Shown here: piece after piece, positions 18,821 through 28,436 of the stretch
Numbering within the stretch: position 1 is the stretch's first letter
Layout: every line of letters starts with the position of its first letter
From: JAJEBT01 sp965221485
GTDB lineage: Bacteria; Pseudomonadota; Alphaproteobacteria; MPNO01; UBA830
NCBI GenBank assembly: GCA_965221485.1
Contig: OZ244893.1
Coordinates: 186,001 to 250,000, forward strand
Length of the DNA: 64,000 bases
Direction: 5' to 3'
The notes under the pieces: generated by a model
What the model saw: only the letters and a program-made list of their open reading frames with translations
Database searches by the model: none
Told to the model about the DNA's origin: nothing
Translations under genes and position numbers: made by a program

Positions 18821-18875
18821 GATTCTCTCCATCGAATCAGTTTCCGAGCATGCGATGCCCGCGGGGGGCGCGCGA

Positions 18876-18905
18876 TTCCTATCAGCCAGAGCAAAGAATC
18901 GTCAA
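18876..18905 (-). promoter_or_regulatory. sigma-70-like promoter of lipoprotein B
   Basis: On the minus strand TTGACG (18905-18900) and TAGGAA (18881-18876) are separated by 18 bases. The layout and flanking sequence are as for genes A and C. Confidence 0.65.
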
Positions 18906-19210
18906 CCCCCTTTTTTCCTGTGAATCAGGGCAAAAGCTGTTGCAGTTCATAGCTTTTTTACGAGAGGCCCGCATTGCGCGCGCAGTGCGGGCCAGGCACT
19001 GGTCGTCGCACCGCGCGATCATCGTCTCGCGGCTGAACCCGGAAGCCCTTCAGGGGATACCACCGCGCGCAGCGAAGCACATCAGCCACCGCATCTTTTA
19101 CCCGGTGGCAATGACAGCACCCATGCAATCGCGGCGTCGGCCTGTGACCCCTCCCGAACCGGGAACCCCTCGTGCAAACCGTGCCCGCACCACATTCGGC
19201 TAACGTCGTG
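18906..19210 (-). repeat. conserved 5' flank of lipoprotein gene B
   Basis: Homologous to the flanks of A and C. The closest shared block with C reads GGCACGACGTTxGCCG, then CGGTTTGCAxGAGGG and TCGGGAGxGGTCACA. The part nearest the promoter (CTATGAACTGCAACAGC, GATTCACAGGAAAAA) is closest to A. Confidence 0.65.
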
Positions 19211-20009
19211 CCAGGGCCCCGGCTGCGCTTGCGGGTGCCCTCGTACCAGTATCTGCGCTCGCTCCCGCTGGTGCCCGGGCATTGCCAGATCCATGCCGGG
19301 AGATCGGCCGCGCTCGGTACGACGGTAGAGTCCGGGCCGATCTCCATGAAGATCGCGAGTGGCCCTTGTGTCGTTTCCGGGGAAGGTGATCAACAGCCGG
19401 AATGTCTCCATACGGAGTAGGTTCGCACGGGATGCCGGCTGCCGCCTCACACTCCCTGCCGACAAGCGTGTCGTACCCATATGCCCATTCGCCCGGCACA
19501 GAGCGATCACAACTGCCGGACTCCCGGATCAGCGCGCCGGTGGACAGGTCAGGCACTTCGCGGACATATGTGGTCAAACCGTCGGTTCCGGGCCGCCAAA
19601 CAACCTTGGTCTCACGTGCATCCGGAAGCGCCTTGATCATGGTCCACTTTCTCAGACCGCTCCACCGTCATCATCGTTCCTGATGATAGTCCCCGTCGCC
19701 AGGGCAAAAAACCGATCAGCCGTGACGGTCCGTTGCCTTGCCGAATACCTCCTGACCCTGTCCGTATCCCGGTGGCCGCATTGCAGGATTTGTCTCGCTG
19801 TGTGATAAGGTTGCATAAGTAATCGGAAGCCGACAAGGCAGTAACCAATGACCCTGCAGTGCAACAGCCGATGGCCCGGCAGGACGGATAACGGCACCGG
19901 GGGCTGTCTTACCTTCACAAGGGTCTGTGACCGCCGGGTCCGAGACTGTTTGAATCCATCGCGAGGGCCCCACAGGCCAGGGCACTCAAGGCGTTTGAGG
20001 CACGATCCC
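19211..20009. other. gap between lipoprotein B flank and DUF3553 gene
   Basis: About 800 bp. Overlapping frames on both strands encode Arg/Pro/Ser-rich products with no recognisable domain. It reads as decayed DNA, possibly an extension of the duplicated flank; no firm feature. Confidence 0.4.
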
Positions 20010-20195
20010 ATGTCCTACTACATCGTTCCGGGCAGTTTTGTTCGCCACCCCGAACGACCGGATTGGGGTTTGGGACAGGTGCAGTCCGTTGACGGAGCGC
20101 GGATTACTGTCAACTTCGAGAACATGGGCAAACAGCTCGTAAACGGAGATCTCGTCACGTTGGAAATCGCGGAGGACATCGGTGGTGACCAGTGA
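20010..20195 (+). CDS. DUF3553 small protein
   Basis: A 61-residue protein, MSYYIVPGSFVRHPERPDWG and onward, matching the small DUF3553 family (G-x-V-x-H-P-x-x-x-D-W-G-x-G-Q-V core with NFxNxGxK). The fold is SH3/Tudor-like and is also found at the C-terminus of some UvrD-type helicases. The frame is open from 19848, but the ATG at 20010 starts exactly where the conserved part begins. Its last codons hold the GGAGG ribosome site of the formate dehydrogenase gene, and the two genes overlap by 14 bases, so they are probably translationally coupled. Its role is unknown. Confidence 0.85.
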   Translation: MSYYIVPGSFVRHPERPDWGLGQVQSVDGARITVNFENMGKQLVNGDLVTLEIAEDIGGDQ

Positions 20196-21885
20196 CCGGG
20201 CCCCGATGACGGCGCGACGCGACGTGCGGGGCCGGCAGACAGATCCCACCGCGCTTGGGGAAGTCCGCAATCTCCTGGACGGCATGCCGCCACGGCGCGA
20301 TCTGCTGATCGAGGCGCTTCATCGCGTTCAGGACCGTTACCATTGCATCGGGCCAGACCACCTCACCGCCCTCGCCGCGCTTTTCAGTTTGTCGCACGCC
20401 GAAGTCTATGAATGCGCAACCTTCTACCACCATTTTGACGTCCTCGAGGATGGGGAGACACGTCCGCCTGAAATCACCGTCCGGGTGTGCGAATCGATCG
20501 CCTGCGAACTCGCCGGCGCTCGTGAACTCATTGCCGAACTCGCCGGCCACTTCCGGAACCGGGTCCGCGTCCTCGCAGCCCCTTGCATGGGCGCTTGCGA
20601 TCAGGCTCCGGCAGCCGCCATTCATCACAACCAGATTATCGATGCGAGCGCCGAACGGATCATTGCAGCCGTTGAGGCGGGGCAGACCGAGCCACGACTC
20701 CCTGACTTCCAGGATTATGACGGATATTGCACCCAGGGCGGATATCGCCTGCTTCGCGATTGCCTCGGCGGTCGGCGCGCCAGAGATGCCGTGATCGGGG
20801 AACTCGAGGGGTCAGCCCTTCGCGGTCTCGGTGGTGCGGGCTTTCCCACCGGTCGCAAATGGCGGCTCGTCTCGAATGGCCCCGCGCCCCGGCTGATGGC
20901 CGTCAACGCCGATGAAGGGGAGCCCGGAACCTTCAAGGACCGCTATTTCCTGGAAACCGACCCGCATCGTTTTCTCGAGGGCATGCTGGTGGGACTCTGG
21001 GCCGTTGATGCCGAAGCCTGCTACCTCTATGTCCGCGATGAATATCCCGCGAGCCGCCTTATCCTCGAGCGTGAGATCGCGCGGCTGGAACAGCATGGCC
21101 TTGTGCGCCCCGGAACCATCCACCTGCGCCGCGGTGCCGGAGCCTATATCTGCGGCGAAGAATCGGCGATGATCGAGAGCATCGAAGGAAAACGCGGCTT
21201 GCCGCGCCACAAACCACCATTCCCGGCCGAGGTTGGGCTGTTCGGGCGCCCGACGCTGGTCAATAACGTCGAAACGCTCTATTGGGTGCGCGATATCCTG
21301 GAGCGCGGGCCCGAATGGTTCTCGGCATATGGCCGCCGCGGTCACAAGGGTCTTCGCACGTTTTCCGTTTCGGGGCGGGTGCGCGAACCGGGCGTCAAGA
21401 TTGCAGAAGCCGGTATCACGATGCGTGAACTCATGGATGAGCATTGCGGCGGCATGGCGCCAGGACACCGTTTCAAGGGCTATCTGCCGGGCGGTGCTTC
21501 GGGCGGCATTCTGCCCGCTTCAATGGCCGATATCCCGCTTGATTTCGGAACGCTGGAACCCCATGGCTGCCTCATCGGCTCGGCCGCCGTGGTGGTTCTC
21601 TCCGAGGCCGACAATGCTGCCGCTGCAGCGCTGAACCTCATGCGGTTTTTCGAAAGCGAATCCTGCGGGCAATGCACACCCTGCCGGGTGGGATGCGAAA
21701 AGGCAGCAACGTTGATGCGCGAGAGTCTTTGGGACAAGGATCTGCTCGATGAACTGGGACGCATGATGATTGATGCCTCGATTTGTGGGCTGGGACAGGC
21801 AGCGCCCAATGGTATGCTTTCGGTGTTCCGGCATTTCCCTGAAGACGCGGGACTTCCTCCCGGACTGGACGGCGTCCGATCATGA
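20182..21885 (+). CDS. fdsB: NAD-dependent formate dehydrogenase, fused gamma-beta subunit (NuoE-NuoF like)
   Basis: Diaphorase part of a soluble formate dehydrogenase that passes electrons from the molybdenum subunit to NAD+. The 567-residue product is a natural fusion. Residues about 20-170 are NuoE/FdsG-like with [2Fe-2S] ligands in VRVCESIACELAG and APCMGACDQAP. Residues about 190-560 are NuoF/FdsB-like with LRGLGGAGFPTGRKW (NADH/FMN site), GAYICGEESAMIES and the [4Fe-4S] motif ESCGQCTPCRVGC. The GTG at 20182 lies six bases after GGAGG; the GTG at 20185 is an alternative. The gene overlaps the next by four bases (ATGA). No fdhD/fdsC-type chaperone gene was seen nearby. Confidence 0.9.
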   Translation: MVTSDRAPMTARRDVRGRQTDPTALGEVRNLLDGMPPRRDLLIEALHRVQDRYHCIGPDHLTALAALFSLSHAEVYECATFYHHFDVLEDGETRPPEITVRVCESIACELAGARELIAELAGHFRNRVRVLAAPCMGACDQAPAAAIHHNQIIDASAERIIAAVEAGQTEPRLPDFQDYDGYCTQGGYRLLRDCLGGRRARDAVIGELEGSALRGLGGAGFPTGRKWRLVSNGPAPRLMAVNADEGEPGTFKDRYFLETDPHRFLEGMLVGLWAVDAEACYLYVRDEYPASRLILEREIARLEQHGLVRPGTIHLRRGAGAYICGEESAMIESIEGKRGLPRHKPPFPAEVGLFGRPTLVNNVETLYWVRDILERGPEWFSAYGRRGHKGLRTFSVSGRVREPGVKIAEAGITMRELMDEHCGGMAPGHRFKGYLPGGASGGILPASMADIPLDFGTLEPHGCLIGSAAVVVLSEADNAAAAALNLMRFFESESCGQCTPCRVGCEKAATLMRESLWDKDLLDELGRMMIDASICGLGQAAPNGMLSVFRHFPEDAGLPPGLDGVRS

Positions 21886-24647
21886 CCGCACCCGCAAGCA
21901 GCAGCAACGAAGCCGTCTCATTCACCCTCGACGGTAAACCGGTGACCGCGCCGCCCGGCCAGACCATCTGGGAGGTCGCAAAGGACCAGGGCATTGACAT
22001 ACCGCATCTCTGCCATTCGCCCGATCCTGGTTACCGGCCGGACGGCAACTGTCGTGCCTGCATGGTGGAAATCGACGGCGAACGGGTGCTGGCTGCATCC
22101 TGCATTCGCAGGCCCACCGAGGGTATGGTGGTCCGCACCGCCAGCACACGGGCAGAGGCATCCCGGCGCATGGTGTTCGAGCTTCTGGTCGCGGACCAGC
22201 CGGCTCGCGATGTGGCCCACGACGCCAGTTCCGGATTCTGGATCTGGGCTGACCGGTTGGGCGTCAGTCACAGCCGCTTCCCGGCAAGGCCGGCCCCGGC
22301 ACCGGATCACACGCATCCGGCCATGGCTGTCAATCTCGATTCCTGCATCCACTGTACGCTGTGCGTACGCGCCTGTCGGGAGGTGCAGGTCAATGACGTG
22401 ATCGGCATGGCTCATCGGGGGGCCGGATCGAGAATCGTGTTCGACTTCGACGATCCCATGGGAACCAGCAGTTGCGTCGGCTGCGGCGAATGCGTGCAGG
22501 CCTGCCCGACCGGAGCGCTGCTGCCCGCCACGGTTGCGTCCCGGACCGGCCGGGTGGTTGCCGACCGCAAGGTTGACAGCCTCTGCCCCTATTGCGGTGT
22601 CGGCTGTCAGCTCACCTATCACATCAAGGAGGATCGGCTATTGTTCGTGGAAGGGCGCGACGGGCCCGCCAATCGCAAGCGTCTCTGCGTGAAGGGACGG
22701 TTCGGGTTCGATTATGTCCACCACCCCGACCGGTTGACGAGACCCCTGATCCGCCGTGACGATGTCCCGAAACATTCTGCAGCCGCCGTTGATCCGGCCA
22801 ACCCCCTGTCACATTTTCGGGAAGCCGGCTGGGACGAGGCGCTTGAGGCAGCTGCCAGCGGCTTCCGGCGCACACGCGACCGTCATGGCGGCGGCGCCCT
22901 CGCCGGATTCGGATCGGCCAAGGGCTCGAGTGAGGAAGCCTACCTGTTCCAGAAACTGGTGCGCACCGGTTTCGGCACCAACAATGTGGATCATTGCACG
23001 CGCCTGTGTCACGCATCATCCGTCTCCGCTCTGATGGAAACCATCAGCTCCGGAGCGGTATCGGCGCCGTTCGGCGAATGCAGCAATGCCGATGTTATTG
23101 TCGTGACCGGGGCCAATCCCGCCATCAATCATCCGGTCGCCGCCACATTCTTCAAGAATGCGGTGCGTGACGGCGCTTCGCTGGTGGTGATGGATCCTCG
23201 CGGTCAGGCGCTCAGCCGCCATGCAACCCACATGCTGAAGTTTCGACCCGGCACCGATGTCGCGCTTCTCAATGCGATGATGCACTGCATCGTTGAGGAA
23301 GGCCTCGTCAATCGGGAATTCGTTGCCCAATACACCGAGGGATTTCAGGATCTGGAAGAGAGCCTCAAGGACTTTGCACCTGAGACGATGCAGTCTCTCG
23401 TCGGCATCAAGGCAGAGACCATTCGCGAGGTGGCCCGGCTTTATGCCAGGGCGAACGCTGCCATCATCTTCTGGGGTATGGGAATCTCCCAGCATGTTTG
23501 CGGCACTGATAACGCCAGGTGCCTGATTTCCCTCGCCCTGATGACCGGACATATCGGTCGGCCCGGAACCGGCTTGCACCCGCTGCGTGGACAGAACAAT
23601 GTCCAGGGCGCGTCCGACGCCGGACTTATCCCGATGTTCTATCCGGATTACCAGCCCGTCGCCGCCCCGGAAACCGCAAACCGGTTCGCGGATCTGTGGC
23701 AGACGACCCTTGATCCGGAGCCCGGCCTGACGGTTGTTGAAATTATGAATTCGGCGCGTGCCGGCCAGATCCGGGCCATGTACATCATGGGTGAAAACCC
23801 GGCGATGTCCGATCCCGATCTGGACCATGTCCGCGAGGCCCTGGCGTCGCTTGACCATCTCGTTGTGCAGGATCTTTTCCTCACCGAAACCGCTGCTTAC
23901 GCGGATGTGGTCCTGCCTGCCAGCGCCTTCCCCGAAAAAGACGGCACGTTCACCAATACGAACCGCCAGGTGCAGTTGGGGCGCAAGGCCCTGCCCCTTC
24001 CGGGCGAGGCCCGTCAGGATCTCTGGATCATTCAGGAAATCGCCCGACGCATCGGGCTTGACTGGAACTATGATGGCCCCGCCGACGTGTTCGCTGAAAT
24101 GAGGTCCTGCATGCCGTCAATCCAGGGCATTTCCTGGAACCGGCTGATGCGCGAGGGGTCGGTGACCTATCCTGTCGACAGCGAGGACGAACCGGGTCAG
24201 GAGATTGTTTTCGGTGACGGGTTCCCGACGGCCAGTGGACGCGGCCGGTTTGTGCCGACCATGCTGACACCCCCGGATGAAGTGCCGGACGAGGACTATC
24301 CGATGATACTCACCACCGGCCGCCTTCTTGAGCACTGGCATACCGGTGCCATGACCCGGCGATCATCCGTGCTTGACAGGATCGAACCGGAGGCCACAGC
24401 CGAGTTTTCGCCCGGGGAGCTGCGGAAACAGGGTCTGGTTTCCGGAGACCGGGTGCGGGTAGAAACGCGCCGCGGCGTCATCGAACTCAAGGTGCGTTCC
24501 GATCACAATGTGCCTGACGGAATGATCTTCATTCCATTCTGCTATCGCGAGGCGGCCGCAAATATCCTGACCAATCCGGCACTTGATCCGTTCGGCAAGA
24601 TCCCCGAATTCAAGTACTGTGCGGCACGGATCTCACCGGTGAGGTGA
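21882..24647 (+). CDS. fdsA: formate dehydrogenase alpha subunit, molybdopterin-binding
   Basis: Catalytic subunit oxidising formate to CO2, 921 residues. The N-terminal [2Fe-2S] domain has LCHSPDPGYRPDGNCRACMV. NuoG-like Fe-S motifs follow (HCTLCVRACREV, CVGCGECVQACPTGA), then CPYCGVGCQL for the [4Fe-4S] cluster next to the cofactor. The active-site region VDHCTRLCHASSVSALM has Cys rather than selenocysteine as the probable molybdenum ligand, followed by the expected His. GMGISQHVCGTDNARCL and GRPGTGLHPLRGQNNVQGAS are typical of FdhF/FdsA. The C-terminal molybdopterin-dinucleotide domain carries TTGRLLEHWHTGAMTRRS. It overlaps the beta gene by four bases and ends 15 bp before a convergent gene. 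Confidence 0.92.
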   Translation: MTAPASSSNEAVSFTLDGKPVTAPPGQTIWEVAKDQGIDIPHLCHSPDPGYRPDGNCRACMVEIDGERVLAASCIRRPTEGMVVRTASTRAEASRRMVFELLVADQPARDVAHDASSGFWIWADRLGVSHSRFPARPAPAPDHTHPAMAVNLDSCIHCTLCVRACREVQVNDVIGMAHRGAGSRIVFDFDDPMGTSSCVGCGECVQACPTGALLPATVASRTGRVVADRKVDSLCPYCGVGCQLTYHIKEDRLLFVEGRDGPANRKRLCVKGRFGFDYVHHPDRLTRPLIRRDDVPKHSAAAVDPANPLSHFREAGWDEALEAAASGFRRTRDRHGGGALAGFGSAKGSSEEAYLFQKLVRTGFGTNNVDHCTRLCHASSVSALMETISSGAVSAPFGECSNADVIVVTGANPAINHPVAATFFKNAVRDGASLVVMDPRGQALSRHATHMLKFRPGTDVALLNAMMHCIVEEGLVNREFVAQYTEGFQDLEESLKDFAPETMQSLVGIKAETIREVARLYARANAAIIFWGMGISQHVCGTDNARCLISLALMTGHIGRPGTGLHPLRGQNNVQGASDAGLIPMFYPDYQPVAAPETANRFADLWQTTLDPEPGLTVVEIMNSARAGQIRAMYIMGENPAMSDPDLDHVREALASLDHLVVQDLFLTETAAYADVVLPASAFPEKDGTFTNTNRQVQLGRKALPLPGEARQDLWIIQEIARRIGLDWNYDGPADVFAEMRSCMPSIQGISWNRLMREGSVTYPVDSEDEPGQEIVFGDGFPTASGRGRFVPTMLTPPDEVPDEDYPMILTTGRLLEHWHTGAMTRRSSVLDRIEPEATAEFSPGELRKQGLVSGDRVRVETRRGVIELKVRSDHNVPDGMIFIPFCYREAAANILTNPALDPFGKIPEFKYCAARISPVR

Positions 24648-24662
24648 CTGTTGGCACCCCGG

Positions 24663-25403
24663 TCAGGGCAGGGTCAAACCGTCACCGATCCGGTCGGAAG
24701 CATTCAGTCCGGGGGTGGGCGTCGTATGTTCTGCGAGCGCATGGATGCGCTTCTGGCGCAGGGCAGGGTCCCGGATCGTCTCCCCGATACTCGCATCCAG
24801 AGCTTTGTCGGGGGCCACGAGCCCGCGAACGAAGTCCTGCATCTCGACCTGGCTTTTCGCTGCAAACCGCCGGCCGCGCGCCGGAACCTCGGCAAGGGCG
24901 ACGGGAGATCCCTGCAGCGTGATGCATCCGGTCAGAGCCAGGTAGGCCCAGGCACTCCCGGGTCCAGGGCGGGCGTCCTCAAGCACAAACCGGAGCCCGT
25001 CCATCCTGATGAAGGCATAGTGGTTGCGTTCGGTCTCATGCATTCTTTCCAGCTGCGATGTATCCAGCCAGAGGACAAAGGTGCTGACGGCCGTTCCGGG
25101 CGAAGGAAAAAAAGTGGCCGGAACCGATCCGTACCGCGCGAAATGCCCGGCATAGACACTGTCAAACCCGTGCAGGAGCCCGAGTTCGGCCGGAATGAAG
25201 CTGTCGGACCCGAACGCCGGGTATTTACGCGCCAGCTGTTCCGGAGACCGGTTCGATCCCGCGGCAAGGACCGGGGTACGGGTGGTGCGGTCGAAGACGT
25301 GATCCGTCAGCGGCTCCGCCCGGCCGTTCCGAAACAGGAAGGAAAAATCCGGAGACGGAAACGGATAGGCCTTGGCATGAGTGACTGGATCGCGTTCAGG
25401 CAT
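24663..25403 (-). CDS. gamma-glutamylcyclotransferase-like hypothetical protein
   Basis: About 246 residues from the ATG at 25403 (the frame opens at 25481). The segment VLAAGSNRSPEQLARKYPAF resembles the substrate-loop YGSN...P.qL of the gamma-glutamylcyclotransferase fold. Later STFVLWLDTSQLERMHETE resembles that fold's V.G.ly.l....l..lD..E pattern. Overall similarity is modest, and the enzyme activity is not established. It is convergent with fdsA and divergent from ubiD. A frame on the opposite strand of similar length has no family signal and is rejected. Confidence 0.65.
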   Translation of the reverse strand: MPERDPVTHAKAYPFPSPDFSFLFRNGRAEPLTDHVFDRTTRTPVLAAGSNRSPEQLARKYPAFGSDSFIPAELGLLHGFDSVYAGHFARYGSVPATFFPSPGTAVSTFVLWLDTSQLERMHETERNHYAFIRMDGLRFVLEDARPGPGSAWAYLALTGCITLQGSPVALAEVPARGRRFAAKSQVEMQDFVRGLVAPDKALDASIGETIRDPALRQKRIHALAEHTTPTPGLNASDRIGDGLTLP

Positions 25404-25483
25404 GTCCGGTTCGGCCCTCGGTTTGGCAGGCGCATTGATGCGCAGCCGGTTTTTAGGGGACCGGCATCGACGAGGCAACATCC

Positions 25484-26995
25484 GTGACCAGAGCTTACGG
25501 CAACCTTCGTGAATTCGTCGAAAGTCTGGAACAGGACGGCCAGCTGGTGCGGGTTTCGGAACCGGTCTCGACCCATCTGGAAATGACCGAAATCCAGACC
25601 CGGCTGCTTGCCGACAACGGCCCGGCAGTGATTTTCGAGAATGTGGTCAGTCCAGACGGTGGAACACATTCGATGCCGGTTCTGGCCAATCTGTTTGGTA
25701 CCGTTGCGCGGGTCGCAACGGCGATTGGCCGAACACCTGAAGATTTGCGGGAGCTGGGGGAGCAGCTCGCCTTCCTGCGCCAGCCCGAGCCTCCCGGTGG
25801 ATGGCGCGAGGCAGTCGACATGATTCCGCTCCTCAGATCAGCCATGTCCATGGCTCCGAAGACGGTCAAGCGGGCACCCTGCCAGGAAGTCGTTCTCGAC
25901 GGAGCCGAGGTAGATCTCTCCTCGTTACCGGTCCAGGGCTGCTGGCCCGGAGAACCTGCGCCGCTGATTACCTGGCCGCTGGTCGTTACGGCTGATGCGG
26001 CGGGACGGACCAACCTCGGAATCTACCGCATGCAGGTCCTTGACCGGACTCGCACCCTGATGCGCTGGCTCGCCCATCGTGGCGGTGCCCATCATGCGCG
26101 CGCGGCTTCACGCACCGGGGCCGCAAGCATTCCGGCAGCGGCGGTCATTGGCGCCGATCCCGCGACCATCGTCGGCGCCGTGGCACCGGTTCCGGAAACC
26201 ATGTCCGAATATCAGTTCGCCGGATTATTGCGCCGGGCCAGGGTGCCGGTGGTCAATTGCAAGACGATCCCCTTGCAGGTCCCGGCCGAAGCTGAAATCG
26301 TCCTTGAAGGGCATGTCATGCTGGACGAGACGGCCCCTGAAGGCCCTTATGGCGACCATACCGGATACTACAACGATGTGGAGCGGTTTCCCGTTTTTGT
26401 TGTCTCGGCGATCACAATGCGCGCCCAACCCATCTACTTGACAACTTTCACGGGCCGTCCGCCGGACGAACCTTCCGTGCTCGGACAGGCCCTGAACGAT
26501 ATTTTCACCCCTCTGCTCATTCGGCAATTTCCTGAAATCGTCGACTTCTGGCTGCCGCCCGAGGCCTGCTCCTACCGCCTGGCCGTTGTCTCAATCCGCA
26601 AGGAATATCCGGGTCACCCAAAGCGGGTCATGATGGCGATCTGGTCTTTTCTCCGGCAATTCATGTATACGAAGTTTGTAGTTGTGGTTGACCACCATAT
26701 TGATCCGCGCAGCTGGGAAGACGTGGTGTGGGCCATTTCCACCTGTGTTGATGCGTCCCGTGATGTCGTGGTGGTCGAGAACACCCCGATCGACTATCTG
26801 GATTTTGCCTCTCCGGTCGAGGGTCTGGGCAGCAAGATGGGAATTGATGCAACCGCGAAGGGCCCGCCGGAAACGACGCGTGCATGGGGGCGGCCGCTGC
26901 GTATGAGCGATGACGTCATTGCCGAGGTCTCGCGCAAGTGGAAATCTTATGGCCTCCCGGGCAGCGGGAGATCAATCTGGAAGGATGTGAATTGA
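25484..26995 (+). CDS. ubiD: UbiD-family prenylated-FMN decarboxylase
   Basis: Non-oxidative decarboxylase of aromatic or alpha,beta-unsaturated acids using prenylated FMN, as in ubiquinone synthesis (4-hydroxy-3-polyprenylbenzoate decarboxylase). The 503-residue length and segments YGNLREFVESLEQDGQLVRV, LGIYRMQVLDRTRTLMRW, EGPYGDHTGYYND and VVVDHHIDPRSWEDVVWA are family hallmarks. The expected Arg-x-x-x-Glu-Asp/Glu catalytic surroundings are consistent but not checked residue by residue. The start is a GTG after GAGG. The stop overlaps the pmbA start (TGATG), so the two are co-transcribed. No UbiX gene is in view. A role in other aromatic acid decarboxylation cannot be excluded. Confidence 0.9.
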   Translation: MTRAYGNLREFVESLEQDGQLVRVSEPVSTHLEMTEIQTRLLADNGPAVIFENVVSPDGGTHSMPVLANLFGTVARVATAIGRTPEDLRELGEQLAFLRQPEPPGGWREAVDMIPLLRSAMSMAPKTVKRAPCQEVVLDGAEVDLSSLPVQGCWPGEPAPLITWPLVVTADAAGRTNLGIYRMQVLDRTRTLMRWLAHRGGAHHARAASRTGAASIPAAAVIGADPATIVGAVAPVPETMSEYQFAGLLRRARVPVVNCKTIPLQVPAEAEIVLEGHVMLDETAPEGPYGDHTGYYNDVERFPVFVVSAITMRAQPIYLTTFTGRPPDEPSVLGQALNDIFTPLLIRQFPEIVDFWLPPEACSYRLAVVSIRKEYPGHPKRVMMAIWSFLRQFMYTKFVVVVDHHIDPRSWEDVVWAISTCVDASRDVVVVENTPIDYLDFASPVEGLGSKMGIDATAKGPPETTRAWGRPLRMSDDVIAEVSRKWKSYGLPGSGRSIWKDVN

Positions 26996-28329
26996 TGACG
27001 GATCAACTGGATTTGCTCGCCGAATTGCTGGACTCGGCCAGGGCAGCCGGCGCCGATTCGGCAGATGCCTTGATGGTGGAGGGCACTTCCCTGTCGGTGC
27101 GCTGGCGGATGGGTGAGCTCGAGCAGCTCGATCGATCGGAAAGTACGGACATGGGCCTGCGCGTGTTCGTCGGCGCCAGGCAAGCCGTCGTATCGTCAAC
27201 GGATTTTTCCCGTGACACGCTGTCAGATGTGGTGGAGCGTGCCGTGGCGATGGCACGGGCAGCGCCCGAAGATCCCTATTGCGGCCTGGCCGAACCGGAC
27301 CAGATTGCGAACGAAACGCCCGTCATCGATCTGTTCGATGCGACGGAGCCCGAGGCGGAGGTGCTGATTGAGGCTGCGCGCGAGGCCGAGGATGCCGGAC
27401 GGGCCGTCTCCGGAGTTACCAATTCGGAAGGCGCCGAGGCAGGCTGGGGACAGGCCGGCATCGCGCTTGCGGCGACAAACGGATTTGCCGGGGCGTACCG
27501 GACATCAAGCCACAGCCTCGGTGTATCGCTCCTTGCAGGCGAAGGCCTCGGAATGGAGCGTGACTATGATTATTCTGTCACCGTCCACCGCGAGGATCTT
27601 GACGATCCCGGGACCCTGGGACGGAATGCGGGAGAACGGGCCGTCAGGCGTCTTGGCGCCCGCAAGGTGGAGACCCAACAGGTGCCGGTGATTTACGATC
27701 GGCGGGTGTCCCGGGGCCTGCTGGGGCATTTCGCGCGAGCGATCAACGGTGCGGCGATATCGCGGGGAACGTCCTTTTTGCGGGAGGACATGGACAAGCC
27801 GGTGTTCGAGGGGAGCATCGGCATCATTGATGATCCGCACCGGGAGCGCGGTCTGTCTTCCCGTCCCTTTGATGGCGAGTGTCTGGCCAATGGCCGGAGG
27901 GCGCTGGTGAACAACGGTGTGGTCAGGTCCTGGATACTCGACCTGGCTTCGGCCCGCCAACTGGGGCTGAGGTCGACAGGGCATGCGTCCCGCAGCCCGT
28001 CCGGTCCGCCATCCCCGTCTGCCAGCAATCTCTACATGGAACCCGGCAATTGCAGCCCCGAAGAGTTGATCGCGGACATCGGCAGCGGGTTCTATGTGAC
28101 GGAACTCATGGGGCAGGGTGTGAATATTGTGACCGGAGACTACAGCCGCGGTGCGACCGGCTTCTGGATCGAAAACGGCGAGATTGCCTGGCCCGTCAGC
28201 GAGATGACCATCGCCGGCAACCTGAGGGACATGTTTGCCAGCCTCAGGCCTGCCGATGACCTTGAATTCCGTTACGGAACCAACATGCCCACGGTGCGCA
28301 TTGAGGGCATGACAGTTGCTGGAGTATAA
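26995..28329 (+). CDS. pmbA: PmbA/TldE-type metalloprotease-family protein
   Basis: A TldD/PmbA family member, 444 residues from the ATG overlapping the ubiD stop. TldD and PmbA/TldE form a heterodimeric protease that trims unfolded peptides such as microcin precursors. Visible family segments are DSADALMVEGTSLSVRWRMG at the N-terminus, VSGVTNSEGAEAGWGQ in the middle and MGQGVNIVTGDYSRGATGFW near the C-terminus. The Zn-binding HExxxH of TldD is absent, as expected for the PmbA/TldE partner. TldD itself is not in the window. In alphaproteobacteria pmbA often precedes lipid A genes, as here. Confidence 0.92.
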   Translation: MTDQLDLLAELLDSARAAGADSADALMVEGTSLSVRWRMGELEQLDRSESTDMGLRVFVGARQAVVSSTDFSRDTLSDVVERAVAMARAAPEDPYCGLAEPDQIANETPVIDLFDATEPEAEVLIEAAREAEDAGRAVSGVTNSEGAEAGWGQAGIALAATNGFAGAYRTSSHSLGVSLLAGEGLGMERDYDYSVTVHREDLDDPGTLGRNAGERAVRRLGARKVETQQVPVIYDRRVSRGLLGHFARAINGAAISRGTSFLREDMDKPVFEGSIGIIDDPHRERGLSSRPFDGECLANGRRALVNNGVVRSWILDLASARQLGLRSTGHASRSPSGPPSPSASNLYMEPGNCSPEELIADIGSGFYVTELMGQGVNIVTGDYSRGATGFWIENGEIAWPVSEMTIAGNLRDMFASLRPADDLEFRYGTNMPTVRIEGMTVAGV

Positions 28330-28436
28330 GGGGAGGTGGACAGTTGACTTGGCTTGTCCGCTGATCCTTGTGGACGGGGCATTGTCGATGCCCTCGCAAC
28401 CGCCCGCTTTTTCCGGTGTCCAGGGAAGGCTGGATC

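Noticed and set aside
18850..19203. A possible small gene divergent from the lipoprotein genes, with partial protein similarity between the A and B flanks
   Set aside because: The corresponding region in C is interrupted by stops, so the similarity is more simply explained by homologous non-coding DNA.
24651..25487. A 278-codon plus-strand frame opposite the cyclotransferase-like gene
   Set aside because: The minus strand has fold-like motifs and a plausible start; the plus-strand product is Arg/Gly-rich with no motif.
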